Below, piece after piece: positions 26,338 to 33,661 of a stretch of 64,000 nucleotides of DNA; the first letter of the stretch is position 1; each line of letters starts with the position of its first letter. The notes below the pieces were generated by a model that was given only the letters and a program-made list of their open reading frames with translations, searched no databases and was not told the origin of the DNA. Source of the stretch: Arthrobacter sp. NicSoilB8. Its GTDB lineage: Bacteria > Actinomycetota > Actinomycetes > Actinomycetales > Micrococcaceae. The stretch lies in NCBI RefSeq assembly GCF_019977355.1, contig NZ_AP024655.1, positions 4,402,001 through 4,466,000 of the forward strand. The letters are read 5' to 3'. Made by a program: the position numbers and the translations under genes.

Positions 26338-26505
26338 TCAGCGGGCGAACAGCTTGGCGAAGAAACCGGTTTTGGTGCTGGTTTCGCCCTCGTGGCCGCG
26401 GCAGCGGTCGGCGCTGGGGACGCCCCGCATGACCTGGTCAACGTGCTGGCCGCAACCGGCCCAGGTGGTCTTTCCGCACTTCTTACAGGCAACTGCACGG
26501 CACAT
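26338..26505 (-). CDS. Small Cys-rich protein (55 aa), conserved in actinobacteria
   Basis: Starts MCRAVACKKCGKTTWAGCG and continues QHVDQVMRGVPSADRC, ending GFFAKLFAR. Five Cys sit in CxxxxxCxxC, GCG and RC contexts with His in QHVD and RGHE, which looks like a small zinc-binding fold. I recall this sequence type as a widely conserved uncharacterised protein. AAGGGAG precedes the ATG at 26505. Its promoter region carries a CsoR-like palindrome, suggesting metal or sulfur-linked control. Confidence 0.85.
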   Translation of the reverse strand: MCRAVACKKCGKTTWAGCGQHVDQVMRGVPSADRCRGHEGETSTKTGFFAKLFAR

Positions 26506-26954
26506 CCGGGATCTCCCTTTTCAGTGGTACTGGTCAGCACAGCATACCCCCAGGGGTATGTTGTACTGAAATTCACCCGCCGCTGCCCCGCCGCGGACCC
26601 CCAGCCGCCCGCCGTCGGGCCCCCTCCGCCCGGCCATTGGCGGCCCGAAGGGAGGCGCAAAACGGGGCTGGATCGGAGGCCGGGGCAGGCGGACGATAGT
26701 AGTACCGGATTCCGCAACCACTTCGGACGGAATCCGGCGCCGAGCCGCCCGTCTAGCACGGGCGGGCTAAAACGGGGCGCCACCGGCGCCACAACGGCAA
26801 GCGCAGGACGCAACCACCAGGACGGACCGAGCGCCGCGGGGCCAAGCTGCGGCGCCGAACACCTGCAGCGAAGACGCCCTGCAGCGAAACCGTGGCCCGC
26901 TGGTCGCCCGCACATAACGATGATCAATTTCCCCTTGCAGGAGCACTACCAACC
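26506..26954. other. Intergenic region with operator and hairpins
   Basis: About 450 bp without a credible gene. It contains the CsoR-like palindrome (26543-26560), an inverted repeat CCGGATTCCG/CGGAATCCGG (26705-26714, 26728-26737), a GC-rich hairpin near 26747-26770, and the ribosome site AGGAG for the secreted protein at 26939-26943. Open frames crossing it lack coding character. Confidence 0.5.
26543..26560 (-). promoter_or_regulatory. CsoR/CstR-like operator
   Basis: CATACCCC-CA-GGGGTATG: perfect 8-bp arms with a 2-bp spacer, the C-tract/G-tract form known for CsoR-family repressors. It lies 38 bp before the small Cys-rich gene. On the minus strand a possible -10 TATGCT overlaps its end and TTCAGT lies 18 bp upstream of that, so binding would block the promoter. 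Confidence 0.55.
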
Positions 26955-27464
26955 ATGTCCATCACTTCAGCCAGCAACAACCGGCGACTCCATCAGGCCA
27001 AGGTCGCCCTGATCCCGGCCGTCGCGCTCGGGCTTCTCGGGGGGCCTGTTGCCCTTGCGGCCCCTGCCGGCGCCTCGACGTCGGATCACGGCTGCACGGT
27101 CGATCCACTGAAGCCCACAACGCGTGACAGCTGGGACGCCAAGCGCGACTCCAGCCGCGTGGACTTCCGTATCCGGGTGGCATGCAGCGGCGGCAAGACC
27201 GTGCAGATCCGCCAGCTCCGAATCGAAGACGAGAGCGGACGCCGTCACAACACCATCCTGGGATTTTCCACATTCTGGGAGTCGTTCGATCACCGCGGCA
27301 ACTCGGTGACGCTGCACAGCCCCGACAACGTGCCGAACCTTGACCGCCACCACGGCGAGAAGGTCTTCCAATTCGTCTCCTTCCGCGTCCGGAGCGGCCA
27401 CAGTGACCACTGGTCCGACTGGACGAACTGGGAAAAGAGCGACGTCGCAACCGTTCACGGCTGA
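26955..27464 (+). CDS. Secreted protein of unknown function
   Basis: 169 residues from ATG 26955, preceded by AGGAG. A Sec signal peptide is clear (basic RRLHQAK, hydrophobic VALIPAVALGLLGGPVALAA, likely cleavage near APAGA-S). The mature part has two Cys (GCTVDP and VACSGG) that could form one disulfide, and is rich in charged residues and His/Trp near the end (HSDHWSDWTNWEKS). I do not recognise a family. A strong hairpin directly downstream makes it a single-gene transcript. Confidence 0.75.
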   Translation: MSITSASNNRRLHQAKVALIPAVALGLLGGPVALAAPAGASTSDHGCTVDPLKPTTRDSWDAKRDSSRVDFRIRVACSGGKTVQIRQLRIEDESGRRHNTILGFSTFWESFDHRGNSVTLHSPDNVPNLDRHHGEKVFQFVSFRVRSGHSDHWSDWTNWEKSDVATVHG

Positions 27465-27488
27465 GCCTCACCGTCTCGCTGCGATTTT

Positions 27489-27524
27489 GGACGGGCGCTC
27501 CCCGGATCCGGGGAGCGCCCGTCC
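27489..27524 (+). terminator. Strong hairpin terminator after the secreted-protein gene
   Basis: Arms GGACGGGCGCTCCCC (27489-27503) and its exact complement (27510-27524) around a GGATCC loop, followed by a short T-containing stretch; 24 bp after the stop codon. Confidence 0.8.
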
Positions 27525-27624
27525 GATTTCGCAGCGCTGGTCGGCATGTGTCGCGGATGCCGGCCGCCCGGTTGACACCCGCCACACGGTACGGTTCAAT
27601 CTCTTGCATATGCTGAAATAACAG

Positions 27625-27639
27625 TTCCACGATACGAAT
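27625..27639. promoter_or_regulatory. Candidate IclR/AllR operator upstream of uraD
   Basis: TTCCAC-GAT-ACGAAT fits the window's TTYCRY-N3-RYGRAA palindrome except for the last base. It lies 58 bp before the uraD start. Confidence 0.5.
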
Positions 27640-27697
27640 ATCTTGTCCGTATAGCCCTACACCGTGGATGCCAGCATTGACACAAAGGATCTGGCAC

Positions 27698-28195
27698 ATG
27701 CTGTTGGAAGACTTTAACGCGGCCGCCCCGGCGGACGCTGCGGCCGCCCTGCGCCCCTGCCTGGACATTGAGCGGTGGATTGCCGAGATCGTTGAGGCCC
27801 GGCCTTTCGGCAGCACCGGGAGCCTGATCGACGCCGCCGGCCGCGCAGCGGATCCCTTCACGGGCGAGGAAGTGGACGCCGCCCTGGCCCACCATCCCCG
27901 CATCGGTGAACGGGCTGCCGGAAACAGCGCGGAGGCCCGGCTCTCCCAGTCCGAGCAAGCGGGCCTGGGCGTTCCGGACCCGGCGGTCGCGGCAGCCATC
28001 GCCAAGGGCAACCGGAGCTATGAAGAGAAGTTCGGCCAGGTGTTCCTGATCCGCGCAGCCGGCCGCAGCCGGGAGGAGATCCTGGCCGCCCTCAACACCA
28101 GACTCTCCCACACTCCCGAAGAGGAGCAAGCAATCATCGGCCAGCAGCTGCGCGAAATCGCGCTGCTCCGACTCGAAGGACTGATCGGCGCATGA
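27698..28195 (+). CDS. uraD: OHCU decarboxylase
   Basis: 165 residues. Converts 2-oxo-4-hydroxy-4-carboxy-5-ureidoimidazoline to S-allantoin, the last step of urate oxidation. Motifs: N-terminal LEDFNAAAPADAAAALRPC, catalytic AHHPRIGE (H65/H66), and KGNRSYEEKFGQVFLIRAAGRS. The start is ATG 27698 after AAGGA; ten upstream in-frame codons lack support. It overlaps uraH by ATGA. The uricase gene lies 20 kb away instead of adjacent. Confidence 0.93.
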   Translation: MLLEDFNAAAPADAAAALRPCLDIERWIAEIVEARPFGSTGSLIDAAGRAADPFTGEEVDAALAHHPRIGERAAGNSAEARLSQSEQAGLGVPDPAVAAAIAKGNRSYEEKFGQVFLIRAAGRSREEILAALNTRLSHTPEEEQAIIGQQLREIALLRLEGLIGA

Positions 28196-28533
28196 GCACC
28201 TCCCACATCACCACCCACGTCCTGGACACCGGCTCCGGCAAGCCTGCCGCGGGCGTCGCCGTCGCCCTGCACGTGCTCGACGGCGATCGGTGGGTCGAGA
28301 TCGCGGCCGGCGCCACCGACGACGACGGACGCGTCAAGTCCCTTGGCCCCGACAGGCTGCCCTCCGGCACATACCGGCTGGGCTTCGACACCGGATCCTA
28401 TTACGCCACCTCCGGGACCGAGACCTTCTTCCCCGAAGTCACGCTGACCTTCGCCGTGTCCGAAGCCCAGGCCCACTACCACGTCCCGCTCCTGCTGAGC
28501 CCCTTCGCCTACTCCACCTACCGCGGCAGCTAA
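28192..28533 (+). CDS. uraH: 5-hydroxyisourate hydrolase
   Basis: 113 residues, transthyretin-like. Hydrolyses 5-hydroxyisourate, the uricase product, to OHCU. Active-site elements are H9 (ITTHVLDT), R47 (DDGRV), His in AHYHVPLLLS (about 97) and the C-terminal tetrapeptide YRGS. ATGA overlap with uraD. The stop codon is followed directly, with no spacer, by the first copy of the palindromic repeat, which may end transcription. Confidence 0.95.
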   Translation: MSTSHITTHVLDTGSGKPAAGVAVALHVLDGDRWVEIAAGATDDDGRVKSLGPDRLPSGTYRLGFDTGSYYATSGTETFFPEVTLTFAVSEAQAHYHVPLLLSPFAYSTYRGS

Positions 28534-28600
28534 AGCAACGCGGGGTCAGATACGGCCGGTGCCGGACCGCTTAATGGGCCGTATCTGACCCCGCGTTGCT
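28534..28600. repeat. Palindromic repeat, copy A
   Basis: 24-bp perfect arms (28534-28557 and 28577-28600), core CAACGCGGGGTCAGATACGG, around a 19-nt loop. Begins on the base after the uraH stop codon. One of six copies. Confidence 0.9.
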
Positions 28601-28911
28601 TGCGGCACCCCCGTTACGGCTGCCCGCCCCGCCGCCCGTCCCGGCTTCACGCCGGGAACAGGATTCCCTGTCGGGTAGCGGGGCGAAGCCATGCCCTGCG
28701 CGGGTGGTGCGAAGCCATGCCCTGGGCGCGGCCCATGCTCGTGCCCGAAAAAGCAACGCGGGGTCACCTACGGCCGGTACCGGACCGTTTCATGGGCCGT
28801 ATCTGACCCCGCGTTGTTTGTCGCGCCCGGCGGTGACTGTCCGGCCGCGAAGAAACCGCCCCAGTCACAATCGACATTTTCCGGCGAAGCGGCCCGGGCG
28901 CCTAAAAAACC
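28601..28911. other. Non-coding spacer after uraH, with repeats
   Basis: No credible gene. Holds a near-perfect direct repeat (CGAAGCCATGCCCTG at about 28682 and 28711) and palindromic repeat copy B. The promoter of the next operon begins at 28912. Confidence 0.6.
28752..28818. repeat. Palindromic repeat, copy B
   Basis: Arms 28752-28775 and 28795-28818, same family and loop type as copy A with a few arm differences (TCACCTACGG on the left arm). Confidence 0.9.
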
Positions 28912-28940
28912 TTGACAGTGGCCCCCGTCACTTCTATTCT
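28912..28940 (+). promoter_or_regulatory. Sigma-70-type promoter of the MFS/hydantoinase operon
   Basis: TTGACA (28912-28917), 17-bp spacer, TATTCT (28935-28940). It is the best promoter match I found in the window. Transcription would begin near 28947, inside the operator pair, leaving a leader of about 240 nt before the GTG at 29188. Confidence 0.75.
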
Positions 28941-28944
28941 CAAT

Positions 28945-28970
28945 TTTGGGATCCCAAATTGGGATCCCAA
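28945..28970. promoter_or_regulatory. Double palindromic operator (likely GntR/FCD site)
   Basis: TTTGGGATCCCAAA (28945-28958) is followed at once by TTGGGATCCCAA (28959-28970), centres 13 bp apart. The site covers the expected transcription start of the adjacent promoter, the position of a repressor site. The GntR/FCD regulator encoded at 30610 is the natural candidate. Confidence 0.7.
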
Positions 28971-29187
28971 ATATAGCAAGCTTGCCGGGCCCCGGCTCCC
29001 CTGGACCCACCCCTGATGTCGGCACCGACATCAGCCTCCATATCAGGCCGGATCCGAACCTCGATGACAGCCCCGATACGAGCCCAGGGCAGCCCCGCAC
29101 AGGACGCCCCACACCCCGGCCTCCTGGCCCGCGAACAAATAGAACCTCCCACCTGCCGGCAATTTTCCTCTCTGTGAAGGAGAAGTT
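28971..29187 (+). other. Long 5' leader of the MFS gene
   Basis: About 217 nt before the start codon. It contains the hairpin TGATGTCGG-CA-CCGACATCA (29014-29033) and is otherwise Pro-codon-like C-rich sequence. A good AAGGAG lies before the GTG. No known riboswitch recognised. Confidence 0.45.
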
Positions 29188-30543
29188 GTGTCTCTTCGAA
29201 ATACCGAACCCCCCGTACAGGAAACCGAAGTACCGAGCACCGACACCGCAACCACCAAGGACGGCGTGCAACGACGCACCAACGTCCGCTGGAAACTCTT
29301 CCTCCTCCTGCTGGTCCTCGTGTCCGTGAACTACATCGACCGGGGCTCAATCTCGGTCGCCCTGCCCATCATCCAGAAGGAATTCAACATGCCCCCGGAG
29401 CTCGTGGGCCTCCTGCTCTCGGCCTTCTTCTGGACCTACGCCCTGATGCAGATCCCCGTCGGCTGGCTGATCGACAAGTTCGGCCCCCGCAAGGTGATGA
29501 CGGCGTCGTGCGTCGGCTGGGGCGCCGCCACGGCCGCCTCCGGCCTTGCCGGCGGGTTCCTCAGCATGTTCATCGCCCGCCTGGGCATCGGCGTCACCGA
29601 GGCCGGCGTCATGCCGGCCGGCGGAAAACTGAACGCCATCTGGATGCACAAGTCCGAACGCGGCCGCGGCGCCACGATCCTTGACGCCGGCGCGCCCCTC
29701 GGCGCCGGCCTGGGCGGCATTCTCATCGCCGGCCTGATCGCATCGACGGGCAGCTGGCGCAGCTCCTTCATCATCGCCGGCGCCGCGACCGTCCTCATGG
29801 GCCTGGCCGTCTGGTGGTATGTCCGGGACAACCCGCGCCAGCACCGCGGAGTCAACGACGCCGAGGCCGAGTACATTGAGGCCTCTCACGCCGCCGAGGA
29901 CGCCGAAGCCGAGCTCGACGGCAGCAAGGGCAAGCGGGCCCTGCTCCCCTACCTGAAGTTCCGGTCCTTCTGGGCCATGTGCTTCGGCTGGCTGGGCTTC
30001 AACGGCGTCTTCTACGGCCTGCTCACCTGGGGCCCGCTCTACCTGTCCCAGGCCAAGGGCTTTGACCTGAAGACCATCGGCTGGTCCACGTTCGTGATCT
30101 TCGGCGCCGGGTTCGTCGGCGAAATCCTCGGCGGCACCATCGCCGACAAGTGGCGCGCCGCGGGCGCCTCGGCCAACCGGGTGATGCGCACCCTCCTGGG
30201 CACCTCCAGCGTCGTCGTGGTCGGCGGCCTTGTCGGCGTCACCGTCGTGGCAGACCCGACGACGGCGGTAATCCTCCTCTCCGTCGTCATGTTCTTCCTC
30301 CGCTGGGTGGGCCTCTTCTGGAGCATCCCCTCGATCCTGGGCGGCCGGACCAACGCAGGCGTCCTGGGCGGCGCGATGAACTTCAGCGGCAACATCTCCG
30401 GCTTCGTGACCCCGATCGCCGTCGGCCTGATCGTCGGCGCCACAGGCTCGTACACCTGGGCGCTGCTGTACTTCGTAGGATCCGCGCTCATCATGGGCGT
30501 CTCCGTCCTGACCCTGAACTACAACAAGCGGCTACCTGTCTAA
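29188..30543 (+). CDS. MFS transporter, anion:cation symporter type
   Basis: 451 residues from GTG 29188 after AAGGAG. A hydrophilic N-terminus of about 35 residues precedes 12 predicted helices. Motifs of the ACS branch (glucarate, galactonate and phthalate permeases) are visible: VSVNYIDRGSISVALPII, WTYALMQIPVGWLIDKFGPRKVM and LSMFIARLGIGVTEAGVMPAGG. First gene of an operon with a GntR regulator, a racemase-like protein, a hydantoinase and a decarboxylase-like protein, so it probably imports a cyclic amide/ureide or its acid. Exact substrate unknown. Confidence 0.9.
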   Translation: MSLRNTEPPVQETEVPSTDTATTKDGVQRRTNVRWKLFLLLLVLVSVNYIDRGSISVALPIIQKEFNMPPELVGLLLSAFFWTYALMQIPVGWLIDKFGPRKVMTASCVGWGAATAASGLAGGFLSMFIARLGIGVTEAGVMPAGGKLNAIWMHKSERGRGATILDAGAPLGAGLGGILIAGLIASTGSWRSSFIIAGAATVLMGLAVWWYVRDNPRQHRGVNDAEAEYIEASHAAEDAEAELDGSKGKRALLPYLKFRSFWAMCFGWLGFNGVFYGLLTWGPLYLSQAKGFDLKTIGWSTFVIFGAGFVGEILGGTIADKWRAAGASANRVMRTLLGTSSVVVVGGLVGVTVVADPTTAVILLSVVMFFLRWVGLFWSIPSILGGRTNAGVLGGAMNFSGNISGFVTPIAVGLIVGATGSYTWALLYFVGSALIMGVSVLTLNYNKRLPV

Positions 30544-30609
30544 GCTAGCCACGCACCTGTTCCTGACGCCGGGAACGCAATGCCGGACAAGAACCGAAAG
30601 TGGAGAAAC

Positions 30610-31293
30610 ATGCATACCGCAGAAGAGACCCAGGACAAGGACCGCCCCCTCCGGGAGGCTGTCCGGGACACACTCCGCACCAGGATCTTTGAAGGGCACT
30701 ACGTTCCCGGCACCAGGCTGGTGGAACGCGACCTCGCCGCCGAATTCAACGTGTCCCGGCTCCCGGTCCGCGAAGCCCTGCGCATGCTCCGCCAGGAAGG
30801 GCTCATCAGCGACCGCGGCGCCCGCGGCGCCGAAGTCAGCACACTGAGCGCCAAGGACGTCGAGGACCTGTTCGACGTGCGGCAGTCCCTGGAGGTGCTG
30901 GCCTGCCGGCTGGCCGCCGCCCGCGCCACCCCCGCAGACCTCAACGGCCTCAAGGGCCTGCTGGACGAGGCAGACCGCTGCCTGGCCAGGGGCGCCATCA
31001 TGGAGGCCCACCGCGCCAACAGCGAATTCCACGATGCCATCACCCGGATCGCGGACAACGGCTTCCTCAGGTCCGCGCTCGAACCGCTCCAGGGCCGCAT
31101 GCACTGGCTCTTCCGTCACGTCAGCGACCTGCCCGAGCTCATCGAGGAACACCGCGCCCTCTACGCTGCGATCGCCAGCGGCGACCCCGACCGGGCCGCC
31201 GCCCAGTCGGCGTCGCACATCGACAAATACCGGGAACAGTTTCCGGAGGATTTCCGCCGGACGGAACCCGACCTTCATCGGAAGAACTTATGA
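30610..31293 (+). CDS. GntR-family regulator with FCD effector domain
   Basis: 227 residues from ATG 30610, chosen over an in-frame ATG at 30580 because GGAG sits just before it. Winged HTH (LVERDLAAEFNVSRLPVREALRMLRQEGLI) followed by an all-helical FCD domain (DLFDVRQSLEVLACRLAAARA; NSEFHDAITRIADNGFL; EEHRALYAAIASGD). Metal/carboxylate ligands usual for FCD (D, H, H) are in place. It probably represses the operon through the TTGGGATCCCAA pair. Ends in ATGA overlap with the next gene. Confidence 0.92.
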   Translation: MHTAEETQDKDRPLREAVRDTLRTRIFEGHYVPGTRLVERDLAAEFNVSRLPVREALRMLRQEGLISDRGARGAEVSTLSAKDVEDLFDVRQSLEVLACRLAAARATPADLNGLKGLLDEADRCLARGAIMEAHRANSEFHDAITRIADNGFLRSALEPLQGRMHWLFRHVSDLPELIEEHRALYAAIASGDPDRAAAQSASHIDKYREQFPEDFRRTEPDLHRKNL

Positions 31294-32162
31294 AACTCCT
31301 TGTCATCAACCCCAATATCAGCGACGACGTCACCGCCCTGATCGAAGCGGAAGCCCTCCGCTCCGCCTCCCCCGGAACCGAACTCGTGGTCCGGACCGCC
31401 GGGTACGGCGTGGAATACATCGAAACCCGCTTTGAGTCCCTGATCGCCGCGGGAGCCGTCGCCGAAATCATCGCGGAGTACACACGGGACGGCCCCGGAG
31501 CCGGCGACAGCGTCGACGGCGTCGTGGTGGCCGCATTCGGGGATCCCGGCATGCCGGCGCTGAAGGAACTCACCGACGTCCCCGTTGTCGGGATCACCGA
31601 GGCGGCACTCTGCGCCGCCGCCCTGCAGGGGCACCGTTTCTCCATCATCGCCATCTCCGACCGGATCCGGCCCTGGTACCAGGACTGCGTGGAGCGCTTC
31701 GGGCTCGGCGGCCGGCTGGCGTCGATCCGCTCCATCAACGAGGCCCTCAACGGCATCGCCTCCGTGCAGCAGGACTTCAAGGCGACCCTGCTGGCGCTCA
31801 GCCGCCAGGCCGTCACCGAGGACGGCGCCGACGTCGTCATTCTCGCCGGAGCGCCGCTCGCCGGGCTGGCCCGCGAACTCCGCGGGGCCATCGGCGTCCC
31901 CGTGGTGGACGGCATCTCCGCCGGCATCCGGATGGCGGAAGCCGTCGTCGGCCTCGATTCCGGCCCGCACCGCGCCGGCGCCTTCGCACCTCCCCCGGCC
32001 AAGGCCCGCCGCGGCCTCTCCGCGAATCTGGACGCGGCCCTCACCACCGCGCAAAACCCGGCCCCGCAAAACGCCGCCCCGCAAGAGCCCGCCCCGCAGA
32101 ACGCCCGCACCGCCGTCGACGGCGGCGCCCGGCAGCCGGCTCCGGCCGCGCCGGCCAACTAG
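31290..32162 (+). CDS. Asp/Glu/hydantoin racemase-fold protein lacking both catalytic Cys
   Basis: 290 residues. Begins MKLLVINPNISDDVTALIEAEA and has GYGVEYIETR, as in hydantoin and allantoin racemases. Known racemases of this family use two Cys, in ACFxDPG and LGCAG. Here the first site reads VAAFGDPGM (A82) and the second VILAGAPLAG (G187), so the standard two-base racemisation cannot operate. The enzyme may catalyse another reaction or bind ligand only. Its last 50 residues are a Pro/Gln/Ala-rich tail (QNPAPQNAAPQ type), probably disordered. Coupled to the GntR gene and 24 bp before the hydantoinase gene. Confidence 0.82.
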   Translation: MKLLVINPNISDDVTALIEAEALRSASPGTELVVRTAGYGVEYIETRFESLIAAGAVAEIIAEYTRDGPGAGDSVDGVVVAAFGDPGMPALKELTDVPVVGITEAALCAAALQGHRFSIIAISDRIRPWYQDCVERFGLGGRLASIRSINEALNGIASVQQDFKATLLALSRQAVTEDGADVVILAGAPLAGLARELRGAIGVPVVDGISAGIRMAEAVVGLDSGPHRAGAFAPPPAKARRGLSANLDAALTTAQNPAPQNAAPQEPAPQNARTAVDGGARQPAPAAPAN

Positions 32163-32186
32163 CCACTTCAACCTAGGAGGACACCG

Positions 32187-33653
32187 ATGTCCGACACCCC
32201 AGAATCCGACATGCCAGAACTCGTCATTGCCCACGGCACCGTGGTCAACAGCTCCGGCCGCCAGCGGGCCCACGTTGTGGTCCGGGAGGGCCGCATCGAC
32301 CGCCTTGTGGACGCCGCCGAGCCCGCCCCCGCGGCCACCCGCGTCATCGACGCCGCCGGCCGGCTCGTCATTCCCGGCGGCGTCGACGGGCACTGCCACG
32401 TTGCCCAGATCACCGGGAGGTTCCGCACGCTCGATGACTACCGGACGACGTCGACGGCCGCCTTGTGGGGCGGCACCACCACGATCATCGATTTCGGCAT
32501 CCCCCGCGACGCCCGGGAAACCCCGCTGGACGCCGTGCTGTCCAAGAAGGCGCTGGCCCGCGAGTCCCGGTGCGACGTCGCGCTGCACGGCTCCGTGGTC
32601 AGCTGGGACGAGACCGTGCCGTGGCAGCTGGAGCAGCTCGCTGCCGAGGGCGTCCGGTCCGTCAAGATGTACACCACCAACCGGGGCACCACCATGGCGG
32701 ACGGGGACACCATCCTGAAGGTCATGCGCGAAATGGTCCGCCTGGACGGCCTGACCTATATCCACGCCGAGCACGACCCCATCATTGCCGACTGCACCGG
32801 CCAGCACGCGGACGACGGCCGGATCGGCATCGAGCACCTGCACCGCACCCGTCCCGAACTGGCCGAGGAGATCTCGGTCAAGGAAACCCTGGCCATGGCC
32901 GAATACACCGGCGCTCCGGTCTACTTTGTGCACCAGTCGACGCCGGGGGCCGTGGACCTGGTCACCGAGGCCCGCAGCCACGGCCAGGACGCCTTCTCCG
33001 AGACCTGCCCCCACTACCTCACCCTCGACGACACCGTCTACGGCTCGGTGGTGCCCGAGTGGTACGCCTGCTGCCCGCCCATGCGCAGCCCGCAGACCGT
33101 CGCCGCGCTCCGGGAAAGGCTCGCCGACGGCGCCATCCACACGGTCGCCTCCGACCACTCCTGCTACGACCTGACACAGAAGCGGGAGCGCACGGACGAC
33201 ATCCGCGAAATGCCGCACGGACTCCCGGGGGTCGAAACCCGGATGCCCGTCACCTTCACGGCCATGATGGACGCGGCCCGCGGCGGCGGGGCCCGGGTGG
33301 AAGACTTCGTCGAAGTCTTCGCGGCCGGACCAGCCCGGATCAACGCGCTGCCGCGCAAGGGAACCATCGCGCCCGGTTTCGACGCCGACCTCGTCGTCTT
33401 CGATCCGGCCGAGGAACGCAGCGTCGACGGCGCGGCCCTGCACATGGGCACCGATTTCTCCCCGTTCGACGGCCGGACGCTCACGGGCTGGCCCGCCGTC
33501 GTCGTCTCTGCCGGACGCGTGGTGCTGGACGGCGACGGCTTCCACGATCCCGGGCCCGTGGGGCGCTTCGTGCCGCGCAGCGGCTTCCGCGAGCATCAGG
33601 CCGCCACCGCTTCCGTCCCCACACCGGCCGCCGTCTACCCCGCTGCCCGCTAG
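32187..33653 (+). CDS. Hydantoinase/dihydropyrimidinase-family amidohydrolase
   Basis: 488 residues. Cyclic amidohydrolase with the binuclear metal site: H69 and H71 (VDGHCHV), carboxylated K160 (SVKMYTTN), H193 (YIHAEHD), a later His (VYFVHQST) and Asp in ASDHSCYD, and ending GTIAPGFDADLVVFDP. Hydrolyses a cyclic ureide or imide such as hydantoin, dihydropyrimidine or a related ring. It is distinct from the allantoinase at 63468, whose HxH region reads differently. ATG 32187 follows TAGGAGG. No N-carbamoylase gene is adjacent; a decarboxylase-like gene follows instead. Confidence 0.9.
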   Translation: MSDTPESDMPELVIAHGTVVNSSGRQRAHVVVREGRIDRLVDAAEPAPAATRVIDAAGRLVIPGGVDGHCHVAQITGRFRTLDDYRTTSTAALWGGTTTIIDFGIPRDARETPLDAVLSKKALARESRCDVALHGSVVSWDETVPWQLEQLAAEGVRSVKMYTTNRGTTMADGDTILKVMREMVRLDGLTYIHAEHDPIIADCTGQHADDGRIGIEHLHRTRPELAEEISVKETLAMAEYTGAPVYFVHQSTPGAVDLVTEARSHGQDAFSETCPHYLTLDDTVYGSVVPEWYACCPPMRSPQTVAALRERLADGAIHTVASDHSCYDLTQKRERTDDIREMPHGLPGVETRMPVTFTAMMDAARGGGARVEDFVEVFAAGPARINALPRKGTIAPGFDADLVVFDPAEERSVDGAALHMGTDFSPFDGRTLTGWPAVVVSAGRVVLDGDGFHDPGPVGRFVPRSGFREHQAATASVPTPAAVYPAAR

Positions 33654-33661
33654 GAGTACCC

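Noticed and set aside
26230..27012. Open frames on both strands across the 26.3-26.95 kb gap
   Set aside because: Low-complexity Pro/Gly/Ala translations that contradict the short conserved Cys-rich gene and the hairpins in the interval.
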